A stretch of 64,000 nucleotides of DNA from Batillaria attramentaria (lineage: Eukaryota > Mollusca > Gastropoda > Batillariidae): assembly GCA_018292915.2 (NCBI GenBank), contig JACVVK020000058.1, positions 476,001 to 540,000 of the forward strand, read 5' to 3'. The notes beneath the pieces were generated by a model. The model had not been told where the DNA came from and ran no database searches. It was given only the letters and a program-made list of their open reading frames with translations. Positions 1 to 9,835 of this stretch are shown piece by piece; position 1 is the first letter of the stretch, and every line of letters begins with the position of its first letter. Both the position numbers and the translations under genes were made by a program.

Positions 1-981
1 AAAATTGCTTTGAACAGTTCTGATTTTACAATTACAGTTGGATACACTGTCACAAACGCTGTGTCTGAATTCTAAGCCTATGGCCCATTTCAGTGCGCTG
101 CTTCCGCATTTACAGGAATTCCTATGCTGAGTAAGAAATCACAAATACACAAATCATGGAATATAATATCTGTGCAAAGCAAAACCAGCGAGCTGCAAAG
201 CTTGATACATTCTTAGGATGCGTAACATAAACATTATAAAAATCGCATCTTTGTCTTAAATGCGTTAAACAGCTTTCAGCCACTATTCATCACCATACAA
301 CCGTGACGCTATATACATGTACAACAAAAGGACGTGCATTGGTGAGAAATCCAATGTGACAGCAAATAAAAATCATTACTTGCACCTGACAGGGTTTTGA
401 TAATCTCCAGAAGGGCCTGGCGTTAAACGAACCTTCAATAAGGAAACAAAATAACAGCATTGTTCAGTTGCATCGGGCGTGCTTACTTAAAATTAATGTG
501 AGTTTCCGAAGGCAGTCACTAGCGCAGGGGAAGTCACCCATTATTGGCTTGAAGGAAAAAATGCTCAACCGGCAGTCTGCTCTTTTTTTTTTTAAATTTT
601 TTTAACCTACAGGTTTGACGCGAGTTTTCATCACCACCGCTTTTCTAAATATTCACGAAAAAGAAAGAGAAAAAAAAATGAAAGCGAGCGCTTCCATAAC
701 TCTGTCCCTTCGAAATTTGCCGATACTATTGTAATGTCCGTTCGGAAACTGAGACGTAAACTTTGGGTCATGCCTCTCCCTGTTGAAGTCATCACAGATG
801 TCGCTGCCGTCTTCGGGCGATGACGTGTTCTGTGTAATAAAAACAAACAAACAAACAAACAAACAATAAAAATCCAGCAAATGAAATAATATTGGACAGG
901 AATGCTTTCCACTTCACCCCTCTGTCACTAAATTTTAAAATGGTTTTGTCATGAGGGTGGAAAGGCGTGCGCACAATTTTT
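1..981. repeat. Segmental duplication block, copy 1 (3' end of receptor unit 1)
   Basis: This block recurs nearly unchanged at 38843-39819 and again from 62404 to about 63935. The three copies mark the 3' flank of three tandem receptor-gene units on the minus strand. It holds one exon-like stretch (653-829); the rest shows no coding signal. At 981 similarity to the other copies stops, because the Helentron is inserted there, and it resumes at 13165. Confidence 0.9.
653..829 (-). CDS. Candidate distal exon of receptor gene A (tail or 3' UTR)
   Basis: On the minus strand a CACAG acceptor is followed by an open stretch with acidic sequence around EDGSDICDDF, then HYNSIGKF, then a hydrophobic run and a stop. 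Copies lie at 39493-39678 and 63615-63794. The tail exon upstream (13483-13838) has its stop codon before its own GTAAGG donor, so by the simplest model this exon would be 3' UTR. It could instead be coding in another splice form. With so few differences between the copies, selection cannot be judged by eye. Confidence 0.35.
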   Translation of the reverse strand, partial: NTSSPEDGSDICDDFNRERHDPKFTSQFPNGHYNSIGKFRRDRVMEALAFIFFSLSFS

Positions 982-1005
982 GGCTCACGTGTGTAACAAC
1001 GTGAG
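982..1005 (+). repeat. Helentron left terminus: inverted repeat plus hairpin
   Basis: GGCTCACGTGTG (982-993) pairs with CACACGTGAGCC at 13132-13143. The same segment also folds locally: CTCACGT at 984-990 pairs with ACGTGAG at 999-1005 across an 8-base loop. Confidence 0.8.
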
Positions 1006-1024
1006 TCTATGTAATAACCCTCCG

Positions 1025-1027
<3 letters not shown>

Positions 1028-1088
<61 letters not shown>
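1028..1088. repeat. (GT)n microsatellite next to Helentron left end
   Basis: About 30 GT units start some 22 bases after the terminal hairpin. A microsatellite in this place is a known trait of Helentron-related elements (DINE/HINE type). Confidence 0.9.
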
Positions 1089-1089
<1 letters not shown>

Positions 1090-1104
1090 TGTCTGTGGGT
1101 GTGT

Positions 1105-2460
1105 CCGCAGTAAACTTTAACATTGGCATTTTCTCGGAAACTACGAACACCAGAGGTACCAAATCTTACAAGATGATAGACAGCCACAAGACCTGTCCAA
1201 ATATTTCCTTTTCAATGACCTCTGGTGGAGGTCAAGGTCACAGGAATAGAATGAAAGATTTTAATCTATTTGCATTTTTTCTAATGTTACTGAAGCCAGG
1301 GTCACGAAGTGTGGCATGATGACAGATAGTGGTAAGGGCTTTTCAAATATACCCTTTTGAATGACCTTGCGCAAAGGTTAAGTTCACAGGGGTCACAATG
1401 ACAATTTCAGTTATAAAACCTTAACATTGGCATTTTCTCGGAAACTACGAACACCAGAGGTACCAAATCTTACAAGATGATAGACAGCCACAAGACCTAT
1501 CCAAACATTTCCTTTTCAATGACCTCTGATGGAGGTCAAGGTCACAGGAATATAAAGCAAAATTTTATTCTATTTGCTTTTTTTCTGATGTGACTGAAGC
1601 CAGGGTCAAGAATTGTGGCTTGATGACGGACAGTGGTAAGGGCTTTCCAAACATACCCTTTTGAATGACCTTGCGCAAAGGTTAATTTAAGTTCACAGGG
1701 GTCACAATGACAATTTCAGTTATAAAACCTTAACATTGCCATTTTCTCGGAAACTACGAACACCACAGGTACCAAATCTTACAAGATGATAGACAGCCAC
1801 AAGACCTATCCAAACATTTCCTTTCCAATGACTTCCACTGGAGGTCAAGGTCACAGGAATCACAATGACAATTTCTGTTATAAAACCTTAACATTGCCAT
1901 TTTCTCGGAAACTACGAACACCAGAGGTACCAAATCTTACAAGACGATAGACAGCCACAAGACCTATCCAAACATTTCCTTTCCAATGACTTCTACTGGA
2001 GGTCAAGGTCACAGGAATAGAATGCAAAATTTTATTCCATTTGCATTTTATCTAATGTTACAGAAGTCAGGGTCACGAAATGTGGCATGATGATAGACAA
2101 TGGTGAGGGCTTTTCAAACATACCCTTTTGAATGACCTTGCCAAAAGGTCAAGTTCATAGGGATCACAATTACAGTTTCAGTTACAAAACCATAATAATG
2201 ACATTTTCTCGGGAACTACAAACACCAGAGGTGCCAAATCTTAAAAGATGATACATAGCCACAAGGCCTTTCCAGCTATTTCCTTTTCAATGACCTCTGC
2301 TGAAGGTCAAGGTCACAGGAACAGAAGGCAAAATTTTTATCTCCTTCCATTTTCTCAAGTGCCATAAAATCTGGCATGATGAACGACAGTTGTAAGGGCT
2401 TTTTAAACATACCCTTTTTGAATGGCCTTGCTTAGAGGTCAAGGTCACTGAGTCACAATA
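1105..2460 (+). repeat. Tandem ~300 bp repeat array in Helentron 5' region
   Basis: About five diverged units begin near 1115, 1420, 1726, 1884 and 2186; the third is shortened to about 160 bases. Each unit has a CATTTTCTCGGAAACTAC block and then a GGTCAAGGTCAC block, usually followed by a TGAATGACCTTG block. The direct repeat AGGTCAAGGTCA occurs about six times. A reverse-oriented relative lies at 16790-17170 in a gene A intron. Confidence 0.85.
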
Positions 2461-2714
2461 ACAAGTGTTAGCATTGTCTCAGTTAAGTACAAATACCTGA
2501 GGCAGGCACCAAACATATTTTCACGAAAGACAATGGTAAATTATTTCTAAACACATCTCTTTCAAGACCTTGCTCAATGGTAAATTCTTTCTAAACACAT
2601 CTCTTTCAAGACCTTGCTCAAAGATCAAGTTGAAAGACCTCGCTCAGAGGTCAAGTTTGTAGGGGTCATGATCAAAATTTCTACAATGAAAACATTGCAT
2701 CAGAAACCACAGGT

Positions 2715-2794
2715 AATAATAATAATAATAATAATAAAAATACATGTACATCATATTTATAAGGCGCCCGTCTCTGAAAAGCAGACTCAGAGCG

Positions 2795-2837
<43 letters not shown>

Positions 2838-2909
2838 ACATGGACAGAGGGACCGAGTTATCTATGGAAAGGCCTGACGGAACAGGTATCGGAAACATTA
2901 ATAATTATG

Positions 2910-2950
<41 letters not shown>

Positions 2951-2998
2951 CGCGAGCGCTCTGTGTGTGTGTGGGGCGGGGGGGGGGGGAGGGGGTCA
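2715..2998. repeat. Microsatellite cluster (AAT, CA, GT, G runs)
   Basis: An (AAT)n tract near 2715-2737, a (CA)n tract near 2803-2834, a (GT)n tract near 2911-2948 and a G-rich run to about 2994 lie inside the Helentron 5' region. Open frames here are microsatellite translations. Confidence 0.8.
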
Positions 2999-4080
2999 TG
3001 TATGTAATTTCCCCCAAGGACAGCATAGGGACACACCAAACCCACTTTGTAACAAACGTAGGCCGAAACAATGTTGCTAGTGCTTGCTAGTGACGGAAGC
3101 ATAGATGCCTTCAACACCCCCAAGCGCCTCTAAATCTGCTGTGTTGTCATTACACCAAAGATCTTGGAAACATATGATTCCAAGGTCTTTGTACTAGATC
3201 TAGTAGTAGACCTGACCAAAGCGGCTTCCGATGTGATTTTCAGAAACAGCTCACGTTATTATGACAGACAGTATAGAGGTTTGCACTCATTGTTTTTGGT
3301 TTTGTTATTGTCTTTTTTTTTCTTTTCTTTTTTTTCGCAAGTTTCTGCAAATTGGGTGAATTGGAAAGTTTTCTTCAACGGTGCAGAACAGAAACTGGTG
3401 TGATGTGCTCCCTCAACTATTGTTCAACCAAAAAAGGATAAAGATAGATTTCCTATTAGTCGTTGGTAAATAAACGAATTACATTCACAGTTGAAAATGA
3501 AGAGCCAAGCCAACTACTTTTTACATATTGAATTAGCGAGATACACGAAATTTGTCTTGGGTTCCTTATGTAACGACGTCACTACTGCATTGTGGGATAG
3601 CTTCATTTTTTACAAAGTCGGGGTAGGCGACCTTTCGCTCTCTGATTTTCAAGTGCCAGAAAACGAAGGATTCAGGATACTGAATGGACTTTTTCCAAGC
3701 TGTCAAGGATCAGGATTGACATATGGAACACTGATTGTGGGAAAATTGACGTGAAACTCGCACTTAGCCAAACTTCACTTTCGAGTGCACTGAGGGCACT
3801 GACTCCGACCTCCTTGGAACTCTGTGACTGCTGTGGTATTACGTAATTTCTGAACTGCAAGCTGTGTGCGAGCCGCGTGGACGACATGCCAGGGGGTGCA
3901 GCACTACAATCCAGAAGGCCACAAGCACTATACTAACGCCAGGACTGACCGTGACACTTGACGGGAGGATCATTTTGCAGCCTGATTTTCATCCACGCTA
4001 TGGATATGGACTGGTGAGTATACTGTTTACGTCCTTAGCAGTTAGTTTTACACTTTATTCCTGTTCACACAGTGTTGTAC
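2999..4080. other. Helentron 5' non-coding region
   Basis: No recognisable protein is encoded. A possible splice donor (CTG|GTGAGT) lies at 4013-4018 after a short open stretch from about 3864, so a 5' leader exon is possible but unsupported. Confidence 0.4.
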
Positions 4081-4290
4081 TTTGCAGGTATGCCTTTGGT
4101 CCTGTGAGTGTGACACATGTACAATGTTTGTTTAATTCATTTGCAGGTATACCTGTGGTCCTGTGACGCACATGTAGTGTTTATTTACTTCACTTGCAGG
4201 TGTAGCTGTAGTCCTGTGACAAATGTTGTACAGTGTTTGTTTACTTCATTTGCAGGTACAGCTGTGACAAATGTAGAGTTTCTGTTTTAT
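4080..4290 (+). repeat. Degenerate ~55-60 bp tandem repeat with CAG|GT cores
   Basis: About four units each begin TTGCAGGT followed by a variant of ATACCTGTGGTCCTGTGA, ending in a T-rich stretch. Each unit therefore presents a pyrimidine tract, a CAG acceptor and a GT donor in one place. It lies just upstream of the first Helentron protein. Confidence 0.65.
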
Positions 4291-4508
4291 ATCGCAAGAT
4301 CTTAGTCATATTATTTCTAGTGTGTGACTGTGTGCCCTCTGCTTCCAGACCTTCATAATGTAACCACAGTAACTGTTGTAGTTATGCAGTTTTCTCATTC
4401 AAATTGAAATTTGTAGATCTGTATGCTTGGTGACAAACTGGTTGCATGGTTAAGCTTCAGTGACATTAATTTGTTTGCTTGCAATTGTAAAGCTGTCTGC
4501 GTCTCAAA

Positions 4509-6503
4509 ATGGAGTCGAAACAAAACATACAATGTGATGTGTGCCATAGAGTGTTTAAGAGTCGGGTCTTCTTGTTGAAGCACCAATGTCCAGTGTGTGC
4601 ATCCTGTGGCAAAACATTTTCCTCACTACAACGCCTCCAGTCACACAAATGTTCGCATTTGCAGGAGGTGCAGGTGAAGGCTGTTGAGCATCATAGAGTC
4701 ATGTTCCAACCTGTTCACTTTCAGTGGCAGCTGCAAATGTGTCAAAAGTTCCATTTTTCTTTCAAATACATGCTGCCATCCTCAGAGTGCCAACTTGTAG
4801 CAGGGGCACCGAAAGATATTGTGAGAATTGGGGGTGATGGAAACTGTTTCTTCCGCTGTCTTAGTCTGGCAGTCACTGGGTGTGAGGATTTCCACTTGCA
4901 GCTTAGATCTGCAGTCTGTGATTTCATGATTGGTTCACCGCAGAGGCAGAGCTTAGAGCGGGTTTTTCTCCAGGGACAGGGGCTGACAGCAGTGTCTTAT
5001 CTGGAACAGTCTGGCATGAGAAAATCTGGGGTGTGGGCTACAGAAGTAGAAATCTACACTGCTGCTGTTATGCTGAACACCAAGATTTGTGTGTATCGTC
5101 ATGTAGGTGGACAAAGTGCCTGGCACACACATGATCCCAAACTGATTGTTCCACAAGCTCAGGTTGGTTCTGAGTGTATTTACATCAATCACCTGAACAA
5201 CACCCATTATGAAATTGTGACAAATGTCCATCCTGCATCAGCTGGACGACTAGCCCCATGTCAGTATCATGCCAGTATTCCTGCAGAACCACACGAGACT
5301 CTGCTGGCAGCTGAGCTTGCCCGACAAATGGCCATCAAGTCCAGCCAGAATGCAAGTGAAATTTCAGATTTACCTGGTAAAAGACTTCCAATGACTAAGC
5401 TGAGCAAGGCACAACTGTACCGACTGAGACGACAAGTGAAAGACAGAGAGAGAAAAGCAAAGCAGAGAGCTGATCCTCAGCATAGACTTCAAGAGTCGGC
5501 CAGAAACAGGGAGAGAATGGCAAATAAAAGAAGTAGCCAAGAATACAAACAGAAAGAATTGATAAGAAAAAGGGAAGCAATGGCACAGAAAAGAAGTACC
5601 CAAGAATACAGACAGAAAGAGCTGGTAAGAAATAGGACAGCAAAGGCACAGAAAAGAAGTAGCCAAGAATACAGACAGAAAGAGTTGGAAAGAAATAGGG
5701 CAGCAAAGGCACAGAAAAGAAGTAGCCCAGAATACAGACGAAAGGAGTCAGTGAGAAATAGGGCAGGTATGACAGAGAGGAGAAGTAGCCCAGAATACAG
5801 ACGAAAGGAGTCAGTGAGAAATAGGGCAGGTATGACAGAGAGGAGAAGTAGCCCAGAATACAGACGAAAGGAGTCAGTGAGAAATAGGGCAGGAATGACA
5901 GAGAGGAGAAGTAGCCCAGAATACAGACGAAAGGAGTCAGTGAGAAATAGGGCAGGTATGACAAAGAGGAGAAGTAGCCTTGAATACAGACGAAAGGAGT
6001 CAGTGAGAAATAGGGCAGGTATGACAAAGAGGAGAAGTAGCCCAGATTACAGACGAAAGGAATCAGTGAGAAATAGGGCAGGTATGACAAAGAGGAGAAG
6101 TAGCCCAGATTACAGACGAAAGGAGTCAGTGAGAAATAGGGCAGGTATGACAAAGAGGAGAAGTAGCCCAGATTACAGACGAAAGGAGTCAGTGAGAAAT
6201 AGGGCGGGAATGGCAAAGAGGAGAAGCAGCAAGCAGTACAGAGAGAAGGAGGCTGTAAGAGATAGACATAGAAGAGCAGAGAAGAGGAAGAGATATGATT
6301 ACCGACGTAGGGAAACTGAAGGTGAAACCAAAAGAAAAGCTAGGAGGAGAGAGAGTCCATCTTATCGTCTCAAAGAGGCTCTCAGGGCTCAGGCATCCAG
6401 ACAGAGGCACAGACATCTCAGAAATTCAAGATACGTCTTTGTTGATGTGGAGTCTCACACCACAGTGACGCTTGAGACTGCGAAAAAGACGTTTCAGACG
6501 TAA
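4509..6503 (+). CDS. Helentron-encoded zinc finger, OTU protease and basic-repeat protein
   Basis: This open frame of 664 residues starts at an ATG in good context (AAAATGG). Residues 9-50 hold Cys/His pairs spaced like C2H2 fingers (CDVC, CPVC, CGKTF, HKCSH). Residues about 104-238 form an OTU-type cysteine protease: D110-G-N-C113 gives the catalytic Asp and Cys, and H233 in NNTHYEIV is the catalytic His. OTU proteases remove ubiquitin, and this domain is carried by many Helentrons. Residues about 310-580 are a basic, probably helical repeat of 21 residues (RSSPEYRRKESVRNRAGMT type). The stop at 6503 is probably secondary: a frame shift in the A run at 6483-6487 would fuse this protein to the Helitron zinc-binding domain that follows. 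The element-level role is inferred from the family. Confidence 0.85.
   Translation: MESKQNIQCDVCHRVFKSRVFLLKHQCPVCASCGKTFSSLQRLQSHKCSHLQEVQVKAVEHHRVMFQPVHFQWQLQMCQKFHFSFKYMLPSSECQLVAGAPKDIVRIGGDGNCFFRCLSLAVTGCEDFHLQLRSAVCDFMIGSPQRQSLERVFLQGQGLTAVSYLEQSGMRKSGVWATEVEIYTAAVMLNTKICVYRHVGGQSAWHTHDPKLIVPQAQVGSECIYINHLNNTHYEIVTNVHPASAGRLAPCQYHASIPAEPHETLLAAELARQMAIKSSQNASEISDLPGKRLPMTKLSKAQLYRLRRQVKDRERKAKQRADPQHRLQESARNRERMANKRSSQEYKQKELIRKREAMAQKRSTQEYRQKELVRNRTAKAQKRSSQEYRQKELERNRAAKAQKRSSPEYRRKESVRNRAGMTERRSSPEYRRKESVRNRAGMTERRSSPEYRRKESVRNRAGMTERRSSPEYRRKESVRNRAGMTKRRSSLEYRRKESVRNRAGMTKRRSSPDYRRKESVRNRAGMTKRRSSPDYRRKESVRNRAGMTKRRSSPDYRRKESVRNRAGMAKRRSSKQYREKEAVRDRHRRAEKRKRYDYRRRETEGETKRKARRRESPSYRLKEALRAQASRQRHRHLRNSRYVFVDVESHTTVTLETAKKTFQT
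5500..6231 (+). repeat. 63-bp in-frame coding minisatellite (about 12 units)
   Basis: The 21-codon unit starts AGAAGTAGCCCAGAATAC. The middle eight units are nearly identical, while the outer ones are diverged, as expected for recent central expansion. The length stays a multiple of three and no unit has a stop. On the minus strand the repeat also stays open by chance, giving a false 273-residue frame. Confidence 0.9.
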
Positions 6504-7246
6504 ATCATGGGCCTGTGTTTGTTTGTACATGCTGTAATGGTTTGTTTTACAAACATTCAGTGAGTATTGCCCCGTCAGTTGCATCTCTGCAAAAGAAAGG
6601 TGTTCCGGCTTCCATCATTCAGCAGGCTCTGCGGGGCACAAACAGTTTTCAAGACACAGAGTGGATTTGTGACACCTGTCTGCGCAGTGTGAAGAAATCC
6701 ATACTGCCTGATCTAGCCCTTGCTAATGGACTGGAATTCCCTGTCATTCCTCCCCCACTCATAGGTCTCACAACACTGGAGGAGCGGTGTATATCACCAC
6801 GCATTCCTTTTATGCAGCTAAGAGAGCTGGGTCGTGATCGTCAGTTTGGCATCAGGGGAAATGTGGTGAATGTGCCTGTTGATGTGTCGGCAACAGTGAC
6901 TTCTCTGCCGAGGCGGTTTGAAGACACAGAAACAGTCGCCTTGAAGCTGAAAAGGCGCATTCGCTACAAGTCCTCTTACCATTTTGAAAATGTGAGACCT
7001 CAGAAGATCTTTGCTGCTGCCCAGTGGTTGATCGAGAACAGTGACCTGTATAAAGAAGAGGGTATCAAGCTTGACCCTTCATGGTACAGGCAGGAGTGGG
7101 AAGGGATGGACTCGGTTGAGTTCAAGGTCAACCAGGAGGAGAAAGAAGAAGATGTTGAAAACGAGTCTGCTCAGTCAGATCAAGCTGTGGTTTCTAACCA
7201 ACAGAAAGACTCAGTCTCACCAGACATGCAAAAGTGGCCAGACTGA
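6476..7246 (+). pseudogene. Helentron RepHel segment 1: N-terminal zinc-binding domain (frame broken)
   Basis: The open stretch reads EKDVSDVNHGPVFVCTCC and onward, with a CTCC...CDTC pair typical of the zinc-binding start of Helitron proteins, then the conserved core around PRIPFMQLRELG and the charged linker. It has no ATG at its start: it continues from the OTU frame after a one-base frame change in or near the A run at 6483-6487. Its own frame ends at TGA 7244-7246, while the next segment's frame is already open there. The natural join is near the A run at 7229-7232. Breaks at A runs could be real indels or assembly errors. Confidence 0.75.
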
Positions 7247-8789
7247 CCCATCTCAGGAAGACCACACTGATGATGGCAAACACTCGGATGAAGATACAAA
7301 TCATCAGGCTGAAAGTCAGCATGAACTGTATCATGAGTCTGTGCCTGACCAGTGTGATGAGAAGAATGATCCTGAGACCGACATGCATAGGCAAGACAGT
7401 AACCTGTTTGTTCCACAATCTCAGCCAGTGAAAGAACAGCCTGAGCAGCTTGAGAGAGATCAGGTTGATGTCCAGCCAGAACAGTATGAAGAACTGGAAT
7501 GGGCAGAAGAAAAGATCCCTGCATGTAACAACAAAGAGGAAATAAGAGAAGATGATGAAGACAAAGACTGGGTGGAAATCAGCCAGGAGGCTGAGTTAGG
7601 TGGTGGATGTCGTGACACCCTCCTTCACCCTAATGACTTTACATCAGATGGCCAGCAAGCATTAAACATTGCACCAGGTGAAGGCAAACACCCACTTGGT
7701 CTGTTTATTGACAAAGACTGTGAAGAGAAATCATTTCCAACCATCTTTTGCGGCCAGCGACGTGTAGACAATAATCGTCGTGCTAAACCCCTCACATACA
7801 GTAAAATCTGCAAGGCTGAACTCAGAAATGCTGACAGACGAGCTGCTCATTCCATCGCCAACATCTTTTTCAAGCTGAAGAAACTTCAGATGCTTCAGAT
7901 TAGAGATCTAGTCACAACAGCTATCCGCAAAGTAAAAGGTTCCAAGACTGGCCATACTGCAGGACAGCTGAAAAAAGAAGGTGCGATTGAACATCTTTTG
8001 CGCCAGGATGAAGGATATCGCATTCTGAAGACTTTGCGATCTTCCCCTCCATATTGGCAAGCACGACAGAAAGATCTGTTTGCCATGATCAGACAGCTTG
8101 GCAGGCCCACTTTCTTTGCTACATTTTCTGCAGCTGAAACACGATGGCTTGATCTTCTCCGTGTACTCTACCGGATGGAGCACAACCAAGATGTCAGTGA
8201 TGATGACTTGCAAAATCTGACCTGGCAGGAGAAGTCACAGCTGATCCAGAAGGACCCAGTGACTTGTGCACGCCACTTTGATTACCGGGTACAGGTTCTG
8301 TTCAGGAGAGTCATCCTAAGTGAGCTGCAGCCACTTGGGAAAGTGACTGATTACTTCTTTCAAGTCGAGTACCAACAACGTGGTTCCCCTCACATCCACT
8401 GTCTACTCTGGGTGGAAGATGCGCCAGAGGCTGACAACGATAGTGACAGAGAGGTGGCAGAGTTTGCTGATAAATATTTGACATGCCACAGACATGAAGA
8501 GGGTGAGTTGAAAGAGGTTTCCAGCCTGCATGAACACAAACACTCAAAGTCGTGCAAGAAAGGTGGGAAACATGTCTGCAGGTTTGGTTTTCCCCTCCCT
8601 CCCATGCCAAGGACTATGATGCTGCGCCCTCTCACTCAGGCTGAAGAAGAAGAGCATCCTCGCATCGGGGAAAGCTTCAAGGCCATCAAAAGAGAGTTGA
8701 GCCAACTGAAACTCGGCGAGAATATATTCCTGGCAAGAGTGGGCATTCATGAAGAACAGTACATCCTAGCCATCAGACCTCGAGAGTAA
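7228..8789 (+). pseudogene. Helentron RepHel segment 2: Helitron_like_N and Rep HUH motif
   Basis: After an acidic linker comes the Helitron N-terminal hallmark LNIAPGEGKHPLGLF with SFPTIFCGQ, then about 200 residues of the family core and the Rep motif QQRGSPHIHCLLW. The HIH codons at 8391-8399 are the metal-binding HUH motif of rolling-circle initiators. A Cys/His-rich stretch (HKHSKSCKKGGKHVCRFGFP) follows, as in other Helitrons. The frame ends at TAA near 8787, in the middle of a conserved region (EEQYILAIRP), because of a one- or two-base indel at about 8783-8786. Confidence 0.85.
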
Positions 8790-8928
8790 CAAGATATTTC
8801 TGCGGCGTCAACCATCAGAAACACGCATGAACAGCAGAAATGATGCAGTTGCTCAGGTGTGGATGGCTAACACAGATGTGCAGTTCATACTGGGTGAGTA
8901 CGCATGTGGTGTTTATGTGTTGACATAT
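8785..8928 (+). pseudogene. Helentron RepHel segment 3: Rep tyrosine region, isolated between frameshifts
   Basis: In a third frame the sequence reads NKIFLRRQPSETRMNSRND, then EYACGVYVLTY. This matches the stretch expected before and around the catalytic tyrosines of Helitron Rep. The frame is lost again at 8926-8928, where the following ISKSQRGMSDLL is found one frame away. The strand-cleaving tyrosine region is therefore cut off on both sides. Confidence 0.75.
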
Positions 8929-9835
8929 CAGCAAGAGTCAGCGCGGCATGAGTGATCTGTTGCGAGATGCTGCTGATGAAGCAAAACGTGGAAACCATGG
9001 TGTCAAACAGCAAGTCCGACACATTGCAAACAAGTTCCTCAATCACTGTGAAGTGTCGGCCCAGGAAGCTGTGTACCTTCCGCTACATCTGCCCATGTGT
9101 CGGTCCACCAGGAGTGTGATTTTTGTCAACACGTCACCTCCCACTCAGCGCGTCAGCCTCCTGAAGAACTCAGCCTTGCTTGAGGCGATGGAAGACGACG
9201 ACACTGACATCACGTGCACCAGTCTCATTGACAGATACGCAGATCGACCAAAGGAACTGGAACACATCTGCCTGGCAGAATTTGCCACTTCATACGATGT
9301 CAAAAAGGCAGGGTCCTACACCAGGCAGATTAAGAACCAAAGTGAGTTTCTCCCCGAAGGCAAGTATGAAGATGCCACTGACAACATCTGGCAAAATGAT
9401 GCGTCTTCTGGTCTGGTTTACAAACTTCCAGACGGCAAGGTCCTTCATCATCGGACAAAACCCAAAGTTCTTCGTTGTGTTCGCTTCTCCCTGGAAAACG
9501 AACCTGAAAATCACTACAGGGAGAAGCTGATGCTGTACGTACCGTGGCGCGATGAGGAGAAAGACATTATCAGGGGAATGGGATGCGAGTCGTACTGCGA
9601 GAGGTACGAACAGGTGAGCGAAACAGTTTCTGCAGTTAAGATGCAGTTCGAGTGCAACGCTGCTGCAGTAGATCAGGCTATGGAGCAGGTGCAGAAAGTT
9701 GGCGTGTACGAGGAGGTGTGGGATGAGGTGGCTCCACAAGCACAAGACCTTGAGAGCCGAAATAAACAGTACAACACCGACAGTACTGCAAATGCTCCCT
9801 TGCCAACCAAAATCGGACCAACACAGACAGTATAA
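8927..9835 (+). pseudogene. Helentron RepHel segment 4: Rep C-terminal to helicase linker
   Basis: This continues from the Rep domain with ISKSQRGMSDLLRDAADEA and the Helitron signature EVSAQEAVYLPLHLPM, then a long conserved linker. It ends at TAA 9833-9835. The next segment's frame is already open there, and the join is probably near the A run in CCAAAATCGG (about 9807-9810). The ATG at 8948 is internal to the domain and not a true start. Confidence 0.8.

Noticed and set aside
5395..6216. A 273-residue open frame on the minus strand with a regular repeat
   Set aside because: It is the antisense of the 63-base coding repeat in the OTU protein. A 21-codon repeat with no antisense stop stays open automatically.
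6476..9835. Programmed ribosomal frameshifting as the reason for the split Helentron frames
   Set aside because: There are too many breaks, in different directions, some not at slippery sites, and one disrupts the Rep catalytic region. Indels or assembly errors are simpler.
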